64,000 bases of DNA, taken from Megalobrama amblycephala. Its lineage: Eukaryota > Chordata > Actinopteri > Cypriniformes > Xenocyprididae. This document shows, piece by piece, positions 34,451 to 45,573 of this stretch (positions within the stretch are counted from its first letter, which is position 1; the number at the start of each line of letters is the position of its first letter). The position numbers and the translations under genes were made by a program. The notes under the pieces are model-generated. The model saw only the letters and a list, made by a program, of their open reading frames with translations, was not told the origin of the DNA and made no database searches. The DNA lies in NCBI RefSeq assembly GCF_018812025.1, contig NC_063050.1, forward strand, positions 6,858,047 through 6,922,046, written 5' to 3'.

Positions 34451-35720
34451 AGATGAGTTTTAAAGGGGTCATGAATCGAGAAATCAACTTTTCCTTGAGC
34501 TTTTGATATATAAGAGGTCATCGTACTATAAGAATATCCAACTGTTTTGTTAGTCCAATAAAAGCTTTTATTGACATAAGACCCAGCGAACGACTGATCC
34601 TGGAATGTGCCTATGGTGAATACATAAAAAATCTGCCTCCACAGAAGAAATCAACGCCTACTTCATCTTTGCAATGTTAGCCCCGCCCACTTACGTGTTA
34701 CTGGGACGAGGAGGAGAGAAGAGCGATACAGGACTAAAAATAGCATTACCTTTCAAAGGATCCTAATGCTAGGAATATGGTTATATATTTTCAACAATGT
34801 GAATGTCTCAGTTAAGCTTTATTTATTTCTATTCTGTTTTCACTGTGGATTCTTTGCTAAATCAATTGCATTTCGGCGCAGACTTTGCAAACAGACTTTT
34901 ACGATATGGACTCCACAGTTATTTAAAGGTGCCCTAGATTCAAAAATTGAACCTTATTGAACCTAAATTTTAGGGGGGGGGGGGGGGTAAATTGTAAAAT
35001 CGTGCCCCGCACTTTTTTCGGGCAAGTGTGTTCACATAGAGGCCAGTGTGAATAAATCTTGATTTAAATTCAAAGAGTCTCTGCATGACCGGTCATTTTA
35101 TTCCTATCAAGTCAGGTCAAGTCACCTTTATTTATATAGAGATTTTTACAATGCAGATTGTGTCAAAGCAGCTTTACATTGATAACTAGTGACTAATTTT
35201 GGCTGCACAGCAGCTCTAGAAGAAAATGGTGTCATTGTCTGGCTTAAGTAAATTCAGTATTGATTCTTTCTGTTGTAAAAATCAATAATCAGTTAATTTA
35301 TATCAGCACTGGAGAAAACAGTGATGTCATCATCCAGCTCAGTTCAGTTTGCATACAATGGTGTCAATGCAGACAGATCAAAACACTGCTGAATATCAAG
35401 TGTCCCCAACTAAGCAAGCCAAAGGCGACAGCAGCAAGGAACCCAAACTCCATCAGGTGACATCAGATGACAAACAGGTGATAAAAATGGAGACAAAACC
35501 TTGAGAGAAAACAGGCTCAGTCGGGGGGCCAGTTCTCCTCTGGCCAACCGCGAACAGTGCAGCGTTACAGGTCCGATTGGGATTGCAACAGTCAAAATAT
35601 TTATTCCAGTTCCATTTAGTTGAAGATCGTATTCATCACAATTCACGTATTCATCTGTGCCACTGGCTGTCGTGTCAGTGAGGCCTTCACAGGGGATGAT
35701 CTAGTTTACTCAGTCTCTCT
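34450..35720. repeat. Cluster of cyprinid-type dispersed repeats
   Basis: 34458: AAAGGGGTCATGAATCGAG repeat end. 34924: a lone AGGTGCCCTAGATTC end of the TTAA family at 17793. 34972-34987: poly-G. 35100-35700: the CAAGTCACCTTTATTTATAT / CAAAGCAGCTTTACATTG repeat that is widespread in carp-like fish. No coding content. Confidence 0.55.
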
Positions 35721-35728
35721 TATCTAAA

Positions 35729-35965
35729 ATGAGACAATCTAAACATTATGGAGCGCTCACACTGGCGGATATGAGGGATACTGACAAGTATCATTTCCTT
35801 GACTCTCCTATCTCCCAGGCCGGCCTCTTTGGCAACACAGTTGAGAACATCGGGCAGCAGTTCTCGGCTGCACAGAAGCAGACGGAGGCGATCAGACAAA
35901 TCCTGCCCCGGCGGCCTGCTGCTTCTTCCACCCTGCTGCCCCCCTGCCTGCTCATCGTCGATGAT
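35729..35965 (+). pseudogene. DIRS-type gag fragment
   Basis: It encodes KYHFLDSPISQAGLFGNTVE then FSAAQKQTEAIRQILPRR, a conserved block of fish DIRS gag proteins. It resembles CFLNAPISRGGLFS inside the gag region of the full DIRS element at about 12190. The piece has no RT or recombinase beside it, so it is a stray fragment. It also lies in a local GC-rich patch. Confidence 0.5.
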
Positions 35966-36019
35966 GCCTCTCTGCATGTGTCTGTGTTTGATAGATTAGT
36001 TGTGTTCATGTTTTAGTTA

Positions 36020-37360
36020 ATAAAACTTGTGCACAATACATATTTGGTTCAGACTCACTGCCTGCAGATAAATGTCACTTAAATGATCGATATTGTTACA
36101 TGCTCTAAGCGCTGTAAATGCTAAGGAAGAATTATTTTTCAGTGGCCATGAAAAATATCCCTTTCTTAGTATTAATTAATAGTCAATACTGAGTGTTAAC
36201 AGGAAGAACTGGTTAATTGATTGTAATGCTAATGTAGCTACATCAAGTTAATCCGATTAATTATGAATATTTGTATCAGTTAATCATAAGTTATGAATAA
36301 TTATTCATTTTTCCCCTTAGAGGTAATTTGCAGTTTTCACTGTAAATTTAAGTCCTGTAAAACCTAAAAGGTTGCTATTTTATGGTAAAATGCTGGCAAC
36401 CACAGTTGCTGTTTTTGTTTTGTTTTTGTTTTGTTTTTTTGCTTTGTTTTGTTGTTTTTTGTTGTTTTTTTGGGGGGGGTTACATAATTTTCACTGTGTT
36501 TTTTTTTTTTTTTTTTTTTTACAGTAGATAATACAGAATGTTAATTGGATAAAGAGAAACCTGCATGAAATGAAGAGGAAAACAAAATATTAATTAGTAT
36601 AATGCTACTATAGTAATTAATACTGAGACTTTGATTTGGGCAAAGAGTTGAGGACTTGCAACTTGAAACTTGTCTGTCTTGACAGACTTGAAAGACTCGA
36701 GACTTACTTGTGATTTGCAAAACAATGACTTGGTCCCACCTCTGGTAAAGTGTCGTGTGCTGTAGCATACTAGGTACACCCATATTTAAGCACCCACCCA
36801 TGTTTCAATATGGTATTTGCCTAGTTGGGAACCTGTAAGCTGCAAGCGATGTGAGTCTAGACCACTGTCTACTGCATCACCAAAGAATCTTTTTGAGAAG
36901 CCATAACACGCAACGACCACTTTGTTTTTACAGGTATGTTCTTTGTATTGTTCAGTAAATCAAGTCTGTGTGTACAAAGTTTTATTATTGTAACATGTTA
37001 AATGATTGCTTATCTTTAATTCTAAACATTAAATTAAAAAATTCTTCATTTGTAGATAGATTAAGACTGATGCTCCGTGTTTGGGGATTATTTTGCAATA
37101 ATAACCAATGTTAATACCCTTATAACACTGATATACTGAAAAAAAAATTGATGAATTGATATGAATTGATTTGAGCTGAAATTAGGCTACTTTTACCTGT
37201 CTAATATGTTAAGAAAAACAGAATCACATTATTAATAGAAATAATAACACATTTATAATTGAAAAAAAACAAGATTTAATTTATACCATGGAGTTGTTGA
37301 ATGCTTGATTCTGTTTTTTTAAGGACAAATTTTAAGGTGACATTATGTTCCAGTTGTAAC
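36020..37360. other. No gene recognised
   Basis: AT-rich DNA with GT-rich and poly-T runs (36410-36520), a poly-G stretch near 36470, and no coding signal. 86- and 61-codon - strand frames near 36.6 kb have no recognisable product. Confidence 0.5.
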
Positions 37361-37362
37361 AC

Positions 37363-37660
37363 GAGGTTGAAATCAAAGTTGAGGAAGCAGGACCTAAACA
37401 CAGCAGTAGTTTTATTCTAACAGAATCCAAAACAGAAACTCAGGGAACAGGCAGGAACAGAACACATATGTGACAGAGAACTGACAAAGAACATACTGAA
37501 ACACAGGGCTTAAATAAACAGTGAACTGAAGATCTAACGAGACTAATTAACAAGACACAGCTGAACTCAAACACTAATCAAATTAGAACCATTGTAACAA
37601 ACAAGTGGCGGGAAACTGAGAACAAAGAGAACATGTGACCAATGAAAAACAAACTCAAAA
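37363..37660. repeat. Dispersed repeat fragment
   Basis: A non-coding stretch beginning near ACACGAGGTTGAAATCAAAG and including GCAGGACCTAAACACAGCAG. It looks like a common fish transposon end region. Borders are uncertain. Confidence 0.3.
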
Positions 37661-37674
37661 CATGAACAACTAAA

Positions 37675-38346
37675 CAGGGGTGTGTTTCCCAAACAACGAT
37701 GTAACTCGCTGCTGAACTACCATAGTACAATGCATCGTTGAACAAATCAACTAGCTAGTCACGACGTTTCCAGAAACTGTATTGTCGCAAACTTGTCGTT
37801 CAACCACATTGGTGAATGACGTCACGCTGGTGGTGGAGTAATAACTTCTTTAAATGAACCCGTTTGAGATCGAATTAATGCTAGAATTTCTGCTATAAAT
37901 TACGGACATGGTATTAGAGGGCTAATTCTCATTTTCCTCAGTTATTTTGCTTTATTTCCAGATAGAATCAATTGCTTGTTCTTATGCACTAGAGCATGTA
38001 CGCACATGCACACTCTTCAAAAACGGTGCTTTAAGTCTCTTGACTAACTAAAATATATAAATGACATTTGTATATATTCAAAATAAAAGATATACATTGT
38101 ACTTAATGTCAGCTTGCTTATTTTGCTCAAGCTAACGATTTATTAAGTCCCCATATCATAAAAACAAGAAACTATGCTTCTAACCACAGCTCGAGAGCTA
38201 TCGTTCTAACCACACAAGTTTGTGATGCAGTTTGCGAATGTTTGTTTGAACTATGGTTTCGGGAGACACCAAATCGTTGAACTATGTAAGTAATGACAGA
38301 ACTTGCGATGTTAGTTGGCTAATGATGCTTTTGGGAAACGCACCCC
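37675..38346. mobile_element. Inverted-repeat element with CAGGGGTGTGTTTCCC ends
   Basis: CAGGGGTGTGTTTCCCAAAC at the left is matched by TTTTGGGAAACGCACCCCTG at the right. The interior also pairs (AACGATGTAACTCG, TTTGGTGTCTCCC). A remnant of the same end (TTTCGGGAAACATACCC) lies at 48316. No 8-base duplication could be confirmed. Confidence 0.6.
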
Positions 38347-38645
38347 TGAACAAAACTCAAACATTACACCAGTAAACGCACAGCTAAAGTAGTTCCAGGA
38401 AGGTTTTGACTGCATTACAATTCCATATCACTTTGCAATAATTTCACAAATAATTTCAGTTATTCCAAAGATCCTTACTGCCTACAACAGCAAAAGAACT
38501 AAAAACTACGGAGCCCCTAAAGGGACGTGGAGGTGGAAAAAAAATTGTGAAGGAAGGAAATTTGACGTGCTGGTGGAAAAAAATTGGGATGGGAGCCCCA
38601 CACAGCAAAAGGACTCCGTGGCGGATCAGCCACGGAGGTATCGCG

Positions 38646-38910
38646 CAGAGGTGGAAAGTCCAGGGGTCAGAAAGTAAAAGTCCTGCAATATTTTTTTTTC
38701 CACCCACTGAAGCGGTGTGAAAGTTAATGAGATAATTAAGTGATAAATTGAGTGATGATTGAGCATTAATGAAGACACCTGATGATAACAAGCAGAATCA
38801 AAATTTTTAAGTTACCATCATCGAGGTCAGGGTTTGTTTTAGTTGACTTTTTAATATTAGAATTTGTTTGGGCTGCTGTAACTGAGTTATAACAACCAGA
38901 CAAGTAAAGA
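38646..38910. mobile_element. Truncated copy of the 20514 hAT-like family
   Basis: It starts CAGAGGTGGAAAGTCCAGGG, follows the family through CCCACTGAAGC and AAGACACCTGATGATAACAA, and fades out after TTTGTTTGGGCTG. Confidence 0.65.
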
Positions 38911-39531
38911 GAAAAGATGAGCATGTGGTGATGGTTATAACAAATGGACAAATAATGCGCAGCTCTTAGAGTTTGAACTTTGAAAAGAGTTTGACTTAGA
39001 TATAAAGAAATGCAGTCAGTGCTTATGTCAAGCAGTTCAGTAAAGTTGCCAATATATTCACAGATTCGAGCTTCCCAGATCAATAACTCCTGAGCTAAAC
39101 ATTGTCAAAACTCAAATGCAGCCACTTCCATCGTATCATAGTAACCTAGACAACGTGCAACAACAACCCAATTTTCCTCAAATGTGCTTTATAATATAAA
39201 TTGGTCTCTATGAGCAAGTGGCGGAGACAAGTCTGAAGGGACCGTTTGAAAAGCGCAAAACCTAAAACCCTTTTGCTCATTTTATATTATGAAAAATACT
39301 CAATAACTTCACTGTAACACTGTACTGTCACCAAATTCAGGTCATACGTCACTGCTTTGAAATTGTTTTTTTTATATATTTCATACATAAAATAAAAGCC
39401 TAATAAAATGTAGCCTACTATTTTGATAACTGGCTGTTAATGATTATTATTCAATCTACTAACCAACTCTTCATTTCCACAGCAAAAAAAAAAAAAAAAA
39501 CCTGTGGTGTTTGTTGTCTGGCCCTAAGAAG

Positions 39532-40277
39532 ATGTCTTTGCTACAAAACCTTTCAAAGCACTTTAAGGACCAGCTGACTGCAACTGCTGTTTTCACCTCT
39601 TTTCCATTGAGCTTTTTGTTATTTGGATTAGAGGCACTGATTGATGTCCAATTTTTATGCCCATGCAAAATTGCGGAAAATGCTGTACTGTCATTGCTCA
39701 TCTGCTGTGCACCTGCTTGTTTTGTTTTTATGTTAATGTTTCTCACTTTAAGGCCGTTTAAATCAAGTAGTCTCTGTGATGGTCTTAAATCATTCCTGCA
39801 TTGCCTGACTCCAGTTGTGGTTTGGATGCTGCTCTTGCTCTATGATGGTGACTATTTTGCCTGTTACTACACAAAATGGAATGGAGTGTATGTTTATGAT
39901 AATGAGCTGCAAACAAAATGGTGTAAACCCATTGGAACGGATGCGCGCACAGAGGCTCGACTACGAAACCAGACTCTTCAATGGATTGTTGATTCAAAGG
40001 TAAGTGTCATAAACTGTCCTGTTTTTCTATATTTATTTTTCATGAAATTGTATGTAAAAGTAATTCTATCCTTAACCTTATTTAAAAGGTTTTTATAGCC
40101 ACTGTTCTTCTTTACTATTGTAACAATTTTATAATAATTATCAATGCATAAATTATGTCTGCATTTTCTTCACAGATCATATGTTTTCTCCTGGTCCTTT
40201 TCTTCAGCGTTATAACAGTATTTTTGGTGTTTGTGTATGATATGTTGGTAATTGTGTACAACTTGTGCAAAACTTAA
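39532..40277 (+). CDS. CALHM-like channel protein, short form
   Basis: Two exons: 39532-39999 (156 codons, donor GTAAGT) and 40176-40277 (acceptor CTTCACAG, stop TAA), 189 residues. The start MSLLQNLSKHFKDQL is followed by a first membrane span (residues 20-40), FLCPCKIAENAVLSLLICCA (CPC motif and second span), and a third span (VVVWMLLLLYDG). Then comes the extracellular segment YFACYYTKWNG to KWC and, in exon 2, a fourth span (ICFLLVLFFSVITVFLVFVY). This is the calcium homeostasis modulator layout, closest in style to CALHM5/6-type members. Family members are usually 300 or more residues, and the C-terminal cytosolic helix region is missing here. Either a further exon was lost or this is a truncated gene. 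Both exons are open and in phase. Confidence 0.75.
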
Positions 40278-41560
40278 TATCACTACATTGTCATGGTCAT
40301 GTTAATTTTGTTTTATATTTAACCTCAACAATGGTGACAGTCAACAAAAATATTTTTTTTTTTTTTTTTGACTTTAGTACAGTTGTCTCAAACTCAATTC
40401 CTGGAGGGCCACAGCTCTGCTTTCACATAAACTTTCAGACGCCATTTTTTTTTCTGGCTCAAATGTCACGGAATGGAACGCATAGGATTGTGGGATTTCA
40501 AAGGCAGTAAAGGATGCATCTATGGTGCCTTCAAAAATCGATCAAATGAAGGTATCACAGGAGACAGGAATTGAAGCTAACATCGGATTCGGACGTGCCT
40601 TTGCCTTCCTTGGAATGCATCCTTCAAAGGCGGCATTTAAGATTTTTCAGATGCAGCCATTATTATTGTCTAAATTCTCGTTTGTTACTATGGTTTCTGA
40701 TTAGTCCTTACCTGTTCCATTGATTATCATCCTTAGTGTATATTTATTTAAGCCCTCTGTTTCTTCAGTTCATGCATGGTCTAATGTTAACATTTGGGGT
40801 TCTTATGTGTATGCTATTGCTCTTTGTGTTAAAGTCTATAATCTTTGTTTTTTTTTTTCTGAGTGAAATGAACAATCAGAAGTAGAAATGTTGGAGCAGA
40901 GGATAGATACTGTATGGCTCAAAATATATATGGATAATATATCTATCTATATAGAGAAAATTAAAAATTCACTGGGTGTGTCAGAATCACTCTTCATGCA
41001 TTTAGAAGAAATGTTAACAAATGTTAGACAGATTCATTTTTGAATGCAATTGCTATTTTTAAGAAAATAAGTTTTGTGAATTTAGGTTTTTTTTCATGTC
41101 ATCACATTGTTTAGAGAATAAGAAAAAAATGGGAAAGTTTTTGTAAAGTGTTATTATATTCATGTTATGCTTTGCCCTCTGTAGGGGATACTAGGACTAA
41201 AAAAAAAAAAAAAAATACGATATGAAAGATCAAACAGAATGATTTGAAATACCATTATGCTTTATTCAATATGTGTAAAATGGCCATAAATGGGTTTTCC
41301 CATTATATATAATGTATCCACTGTATCTAATTTGCATATTCATGTGTTTTTTTGGGGCAATATATAATGAAAAAAGGACTGTAATAACTGGAATAATAAT
41401 TGGCAAGATTTTTATAATAATATCTAATATTTCATAGGAATATTAAAATATAATTTATTTTCCTATTCACTTGTTGTGTCTATCAAAATGCGTAATAAAC
41501 ATACTTTAAGTCCTGGTGTCCTCTACAGTGGACATGTATGAACACTTTTAGACATTTCAA
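40278..41560. other. No gene recognised downstream of CALHM-like gene
   Basis: It contains a short common repeat (CTCAATTCCTGGAGGGCCAC at 40393), poly-T runs and AT-rich DNA. Confidence 0.5.
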
Positions 41561-41564
41561 GGGG

Positions 41565-43539
41565 TTTTTAAGATTTACAGTACTATAACTGTATTTCAGT
41601 TTTACAGTAACTACATGGTACTGTAATTATGTAATACGGTGCAATTACTGTAAAAAACCCAGGTAATCAGTACACTACTGTAATTATTTGTCCTGAATAT
41701 AGATTTCATAATATTATATAGAATTAATTACATAAGTACTACTGAGATACAATTCAAACAGACAAAATTATTGCAAAATTTCATTTTATTTTTTATTTAA
41801 AACATTGCATATATATCACAAAAAAAAAAAAAAAAAAAACAGTCTGCCAATGCTGGAAAGGATGTGTTAAAAATGACAATATTTACACATTAATGGGAGA
41901 GTTTAGGGACACAATTTTAATTTTAACTCATTAAGCTGTTATTGTTTTTAACAAAGTAAATGTGTCAAAAAGGTTAGCACAAAGATGTGTAAACTTGTTA
42001 AATTAACACATTATGTGTTGTGTTGTCCTTCACTACACGCATTATGTTAAAAAACATAAAATGATGTAAAGTCAATGGTTGTTTAGCTTATTGTCAAAAA
42101 AAAATATTATAATTAAATATCAACAATTACATTCATAAAACTGCAAAATATAAATACATTTTTAAGCAGTCAAAAATGAAATGTCCAACACAGGACAAAA
42201 CAGTTCTTTTCTCAATCTCATTAGGTAACATGGCACATAAACCCACTTTCAAAATCATTCACTATTTCCAAAATTTGATTAATGTACACTGGTGGCCAAA
42301 AGTATTTCAGTGTCTTAATGTTTTTGAAAGAAGACTGTTCAAGAAACATTTCTTATTTTCAATTTTCTCCTCTAAATTCATTTTTTTTAAAAAGACAACA
42401 CACTTTGGAAATAAATTAACTTCCCCAAAACTGGTTCCAGTTCAGAACTTGACTGACAACATCAGAATGTTCCTGGTCTGTATGCGTGTGCACGAACACA
42501 AATGTACTCAGTCCTTCAGAGGAGATCCCGGCTCTGACGCTAAATAAACACATGAGAATGAGAGAGAGAGAGAGAATTCCATATTAGTGTCAAATTATTT
42601 TTAACCTCCTTTTTTAAACCTTTTTTTTTTTACGATAACTTAATATATAAGTATGTTTTTGTCAATAGCATATTCAAAAATTTCAGATGAACTGTAAATT
42701 AAATTATGCCAGATTAAATTGTAATACTTACATATCCTAAATTCTGTCCAAAAATGCTGAGATCCATAGAGAGAGAGACTGCAATCGACGAATTAGCCAA
42801 TTTCAGCCTGTCTGCAGTGAAGGGGAAGCTGTTTGAGATAAATACACAATAAGATGCATGCAAGAAATCACTATGTGATGATTTTTCTCCTCCCTACAGT
42901 AGTTAACCCACCTGTGCGCTGATATTAGGACCTTCCTGGTCAGTTGGGACTGCAATGGTAGAGAGTCTTCTGCCTAATAAAAGATCAAAATAATTCAAAA
43001 GTATAAACTAAAGTTGTTTAGAATGCTAGATTTTGTATGAATGATTTAGTGAGAGTTTTACTGCAGTGCTTACCAGGATAAATGTAATCTGGTGAGACTG
43101 AACATAGAAAATGGTCCATCTTCTGATTGGTTAATTTGCTATGTAATAAATAAAATGTTAGACATGATGCAAAGTCACTTATTTGATAAAACGTTAGCAA
43201 ATTTAGAATGCTACCTAGTCTTCACATATTTCTAATTCAACAATGCTAGTGACTGATGCATTAGCTGTGCTTCAGCTATACTGACAATGACAATGAACTT
43301 TGTGGCTTTGTGGCATGCTTTTAAACCAGTATTACAAAAAAATAGACAGAAAACATTGCTTTTGTTAGGAAATTTAAGTAACAATATGATTTCAAGTACA
43401 GCTTACCTCAGAAATCTTGCTAGCAGTCACCGGCGCTTTGTTGCAGTTGAGACCTTTAAAACACGCATTCATAAATTGCAGTAAATATTAAATTTCATAA
43501 TCTAACAAAATCAAATGAAACGTTAACGCAGTTTACCGT

Positions 43540-43596
<57 letters not shown>

Positions 43597-44215
43597 CCTT
43601 ACTCGCTGGTCTCTCTCTCTCAGGATAAGTCTTCACAGGGTGCATCGCATCGGTACACCGGGCGGCCACAGACTGTGGCGCTGCCGCACTGGTTCCGTCT
43701 CTCCGGACGCAAACAACGCGATCCAACAAAAGACAGAACCCATTACAATCACTGTTTGCACTGAATGCTCCGGCGCGACACGACAAATCCCAGACAGTTA
43801 CTGATAACGTTACTGATGGCCCGTTATATGTACGGTACTCCGAGTCCAAGCGCTCGCGCTATTTCTGACACAAGGGACAAACAGGTTTGCATTTTGTAAA
43901 GGTCCGGTAGCTTCAGTGTGTCCGTGGGCTGTTAGCGTTGTAGACGAGCGGTGTAAGGCAAATCATGTCAAAACAAATGTACAAAAAAGAGAAAAATAAA
44001 AAAAACACGACGGAATGGTGCCAGAGAGGCCGTTACAGCAAATACAGTAGTATACTGCAAATTTAAAAAATACAGTAAATCGCTGTATGTGGTGTTTGAC
44101 GTCACAGAAAATTCCCATGATGCAAAGGGAATCACAGTTATATATTGTAAAGAGAATTAGCAGTATAATACTGGGTGATATATGGTAAATAACTGTAGTA
44201 AAGCTAATAGAACTA
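41565..44215. mobile_element. Possible element bounded by TACTGTA-rich ends
   Basis: Both edges are dense in ACTGTA / TACAGTA words (41575-41690 and 44035-44215), and GACGTCACAGAAAATTCCCA lies at the right side. Between them are anonymous sequence, a (TA)n tract at 43541-43595, and a GC-richer piece at 43600-43960 with small frames on both strands. Borders and family are uncertain. Confidence 0.25.
43541..43595. repeat. (TA)n microsatellite
   Basis: About 27 TA units. It yields spurious Tyr-Ile frames on both strands. Confidence 0.9.
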
Positions 44216-45360
44216 GATGTTTCAATCCCTTAAGTAGGAAACTCTTGATAGAAGCAGTCAGTATGGAGTGAGGAAAAAAAAAAAAAAAAGGAAGAGGGGT
44301 AAGGTATGTCATTGGGGTCATCAGGTGGGCACCCTGCTTCATCGACGTTTCGTTAATTGAAGCCCACAATGTCTACTAAAGGCTCAACGGTGTACCCAGC
44401 GTCCCAGGCACACCCCCCTCCATGCCATACCCTCTATCTCCCTGATGGGCTCTGCATGGCAGAGGCGTCCTTCTCCCTGAATCAGGCCTAAGCCTGACCG
44501 CATACCATCTGTCTCTACCTTGCTGCCCAGATAGGGTCCTTACGCTTGATCCAGAGCCAGTTACTGCTTTTTTCAGCAGCACTTGACAAGGACTTAATGG
44601 CCTGTTGGAACGAACGACCCTTCACCCCTATTTTTGTCATCAACCTGGTGGTAGATGTTGCAACAAATCCCCTGCATCCCACCTCTACTGGGAAGATGCT
44701 GATCTTCCAGCCGTTCTGGGATGCTTCAGCTGCCAGATCTGAATATTTGTTCTTTTTCCTCTCATAAGCTTCTTCAACCCCATCCTCCCATGGTACTGTT
44801 AATTCCACAACATATGCCAGCTTTGTTGTTTGAGACCACAGGACCATGTCTGGCCGGAGTGTTGTAGCCACTATTTCTGGGGGAAACACAAGCTTCGTAT
44901 CAAGGTCAACTTCCAATTTCCAATCCCATGCTGACTGCAGGATGCTTGCATCCTTAGGTGTTGTACGATGCTCTTGATGTTGGCCAGCTGGTATGAAATT
45001 TGTGAATTTGACCTGTCCTGCCAATGTTTGTGGGAGGTTGTTTATGGTGGTTCGCTTCTGTTCTAGTATTGACGCCAGCTCTCGAAGTACTTGGTTTTGC
45101 CGCCAAGTATAGCGCCCTTGAGTGAGACTTGTAGTACACCCTGATAGAATGTGCCTTAGGGATGCAGGTACTTGACACAGGGAACAGGCAGGGTCTTCTC
45201 CATACCACTCTTTCAGATTTTGAGGGGAGGGTAGCAGGTTGTATGTGGCTCTGATGACAAAACATAGCCGCGCTCCCTCCATCTGCAAGATGTCACGCCA
45301 GCTGAGCTTTTTCTTCTCCAGGGCCTCCCAGTTGGTCCATCTCCCCTGCTTGGCCATTGG
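44200..45360 (-). mobile_element. 5'-truncated non-LTR retrotransposon (R2/NeSL-like 3' end)
   Basis: The - strand piece carries the end of the ORF (45357-44515) and a 3' region of about 300 bases containing GATGGTATGCGGTCAGGCTT-type sequence and a T-rich run at 44276-44291. The reverse transcriptase half is missing and unrelated AT-rich DNA starts at 45361. This is the usual 5' truncation left by target-primed insertion. Confidence 0.55.
44515..45357 (-). CDS. C-terminal retrotransposon ORF: zinc knuckle and restriction-like endonuclease
   Basis: An uninterrupted frame of 280 codons. MAKQGRWTNWEALEKKKLSW and IRATYNLLPSPQNLKEWYGE precede a C-x2-C-x7-H-x4-C knuckle (CSLCQVPASLRHILSGC) and RYTWRQNQVLRELAS. 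The endonuclease core follows: LRPDMVLWSQTTKLAYVVEL with the TVPWED acid, and KKNKYSDLA. This is the PD...(D/E) plus K/Y pattern of restriction-like endonucleases at the C-terminus of R2- and NeSL-type elements. The nuclease nicks the target for reverse transcription. The ATG is probably an internal Met left at the truncation point. The frame is open despite the truncation, so the insertion is young or the frame is retained. Confidence 0.7.
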   Translation of the reverse strand: MAKQGRWTNWEALEKKKLSWRDILQMEGARLCFVIRATYNLLPSPQNLKEWYGEDPACSLCQVPASLRHILSGCTTSLTQGRYTWRQNQVLRELASILEQKRTTINNLPQTLAGQVKFTNFIPAGQHQEHRTTPKDASILQSAWDWKLEVDLDTKLVFPPEIVATTLRPDMVLWSQTTKLAYVVELTVPWEDGVEEAYERKKNKYSDLAAEASQNGWKISIFPVEVGCRGFVATSTTRLMTKIGVKGRSFQQAIKSLSSAAEKSSNWLWIKRKDPIWAAR

Positions 45361-45573
45361 AAATTACAGAAATGTCTAACAGTGAAATCAATGTCCTGTT
45401 TTGTAACAAAGTCATATTTTGATTAGAAACCCCATAACATTTTCCTAACATATTGATTTATGACAAATAATTTGAAAATTAGTCAGATTTAAATGATAAA
45501 AAAAAATAAATAAATAAATCATATTTTCATAAGGGTGTTAAATTTGATCACTAAATTAATGTCAGCCCTATTT

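Noticed and set aside
39471..39997. - strand frames opposite the CALHM-like exon
   Set aside because: Antisense shadow of a clear coding exon with matching splice signals on the + strand.
42176..42547. 123-codon + strand frame
   Set aside because: AT-rich, low-complexity (Phe/Lys), contains a common repeat word (ACTGGTGGCCAAAAG), no domain.
43523..43849. Overlapping frames of 108 and 88 codons
   Set aside because: Half of each is (TA)n read as Tyr-Ile; the rest has no recognisable product.
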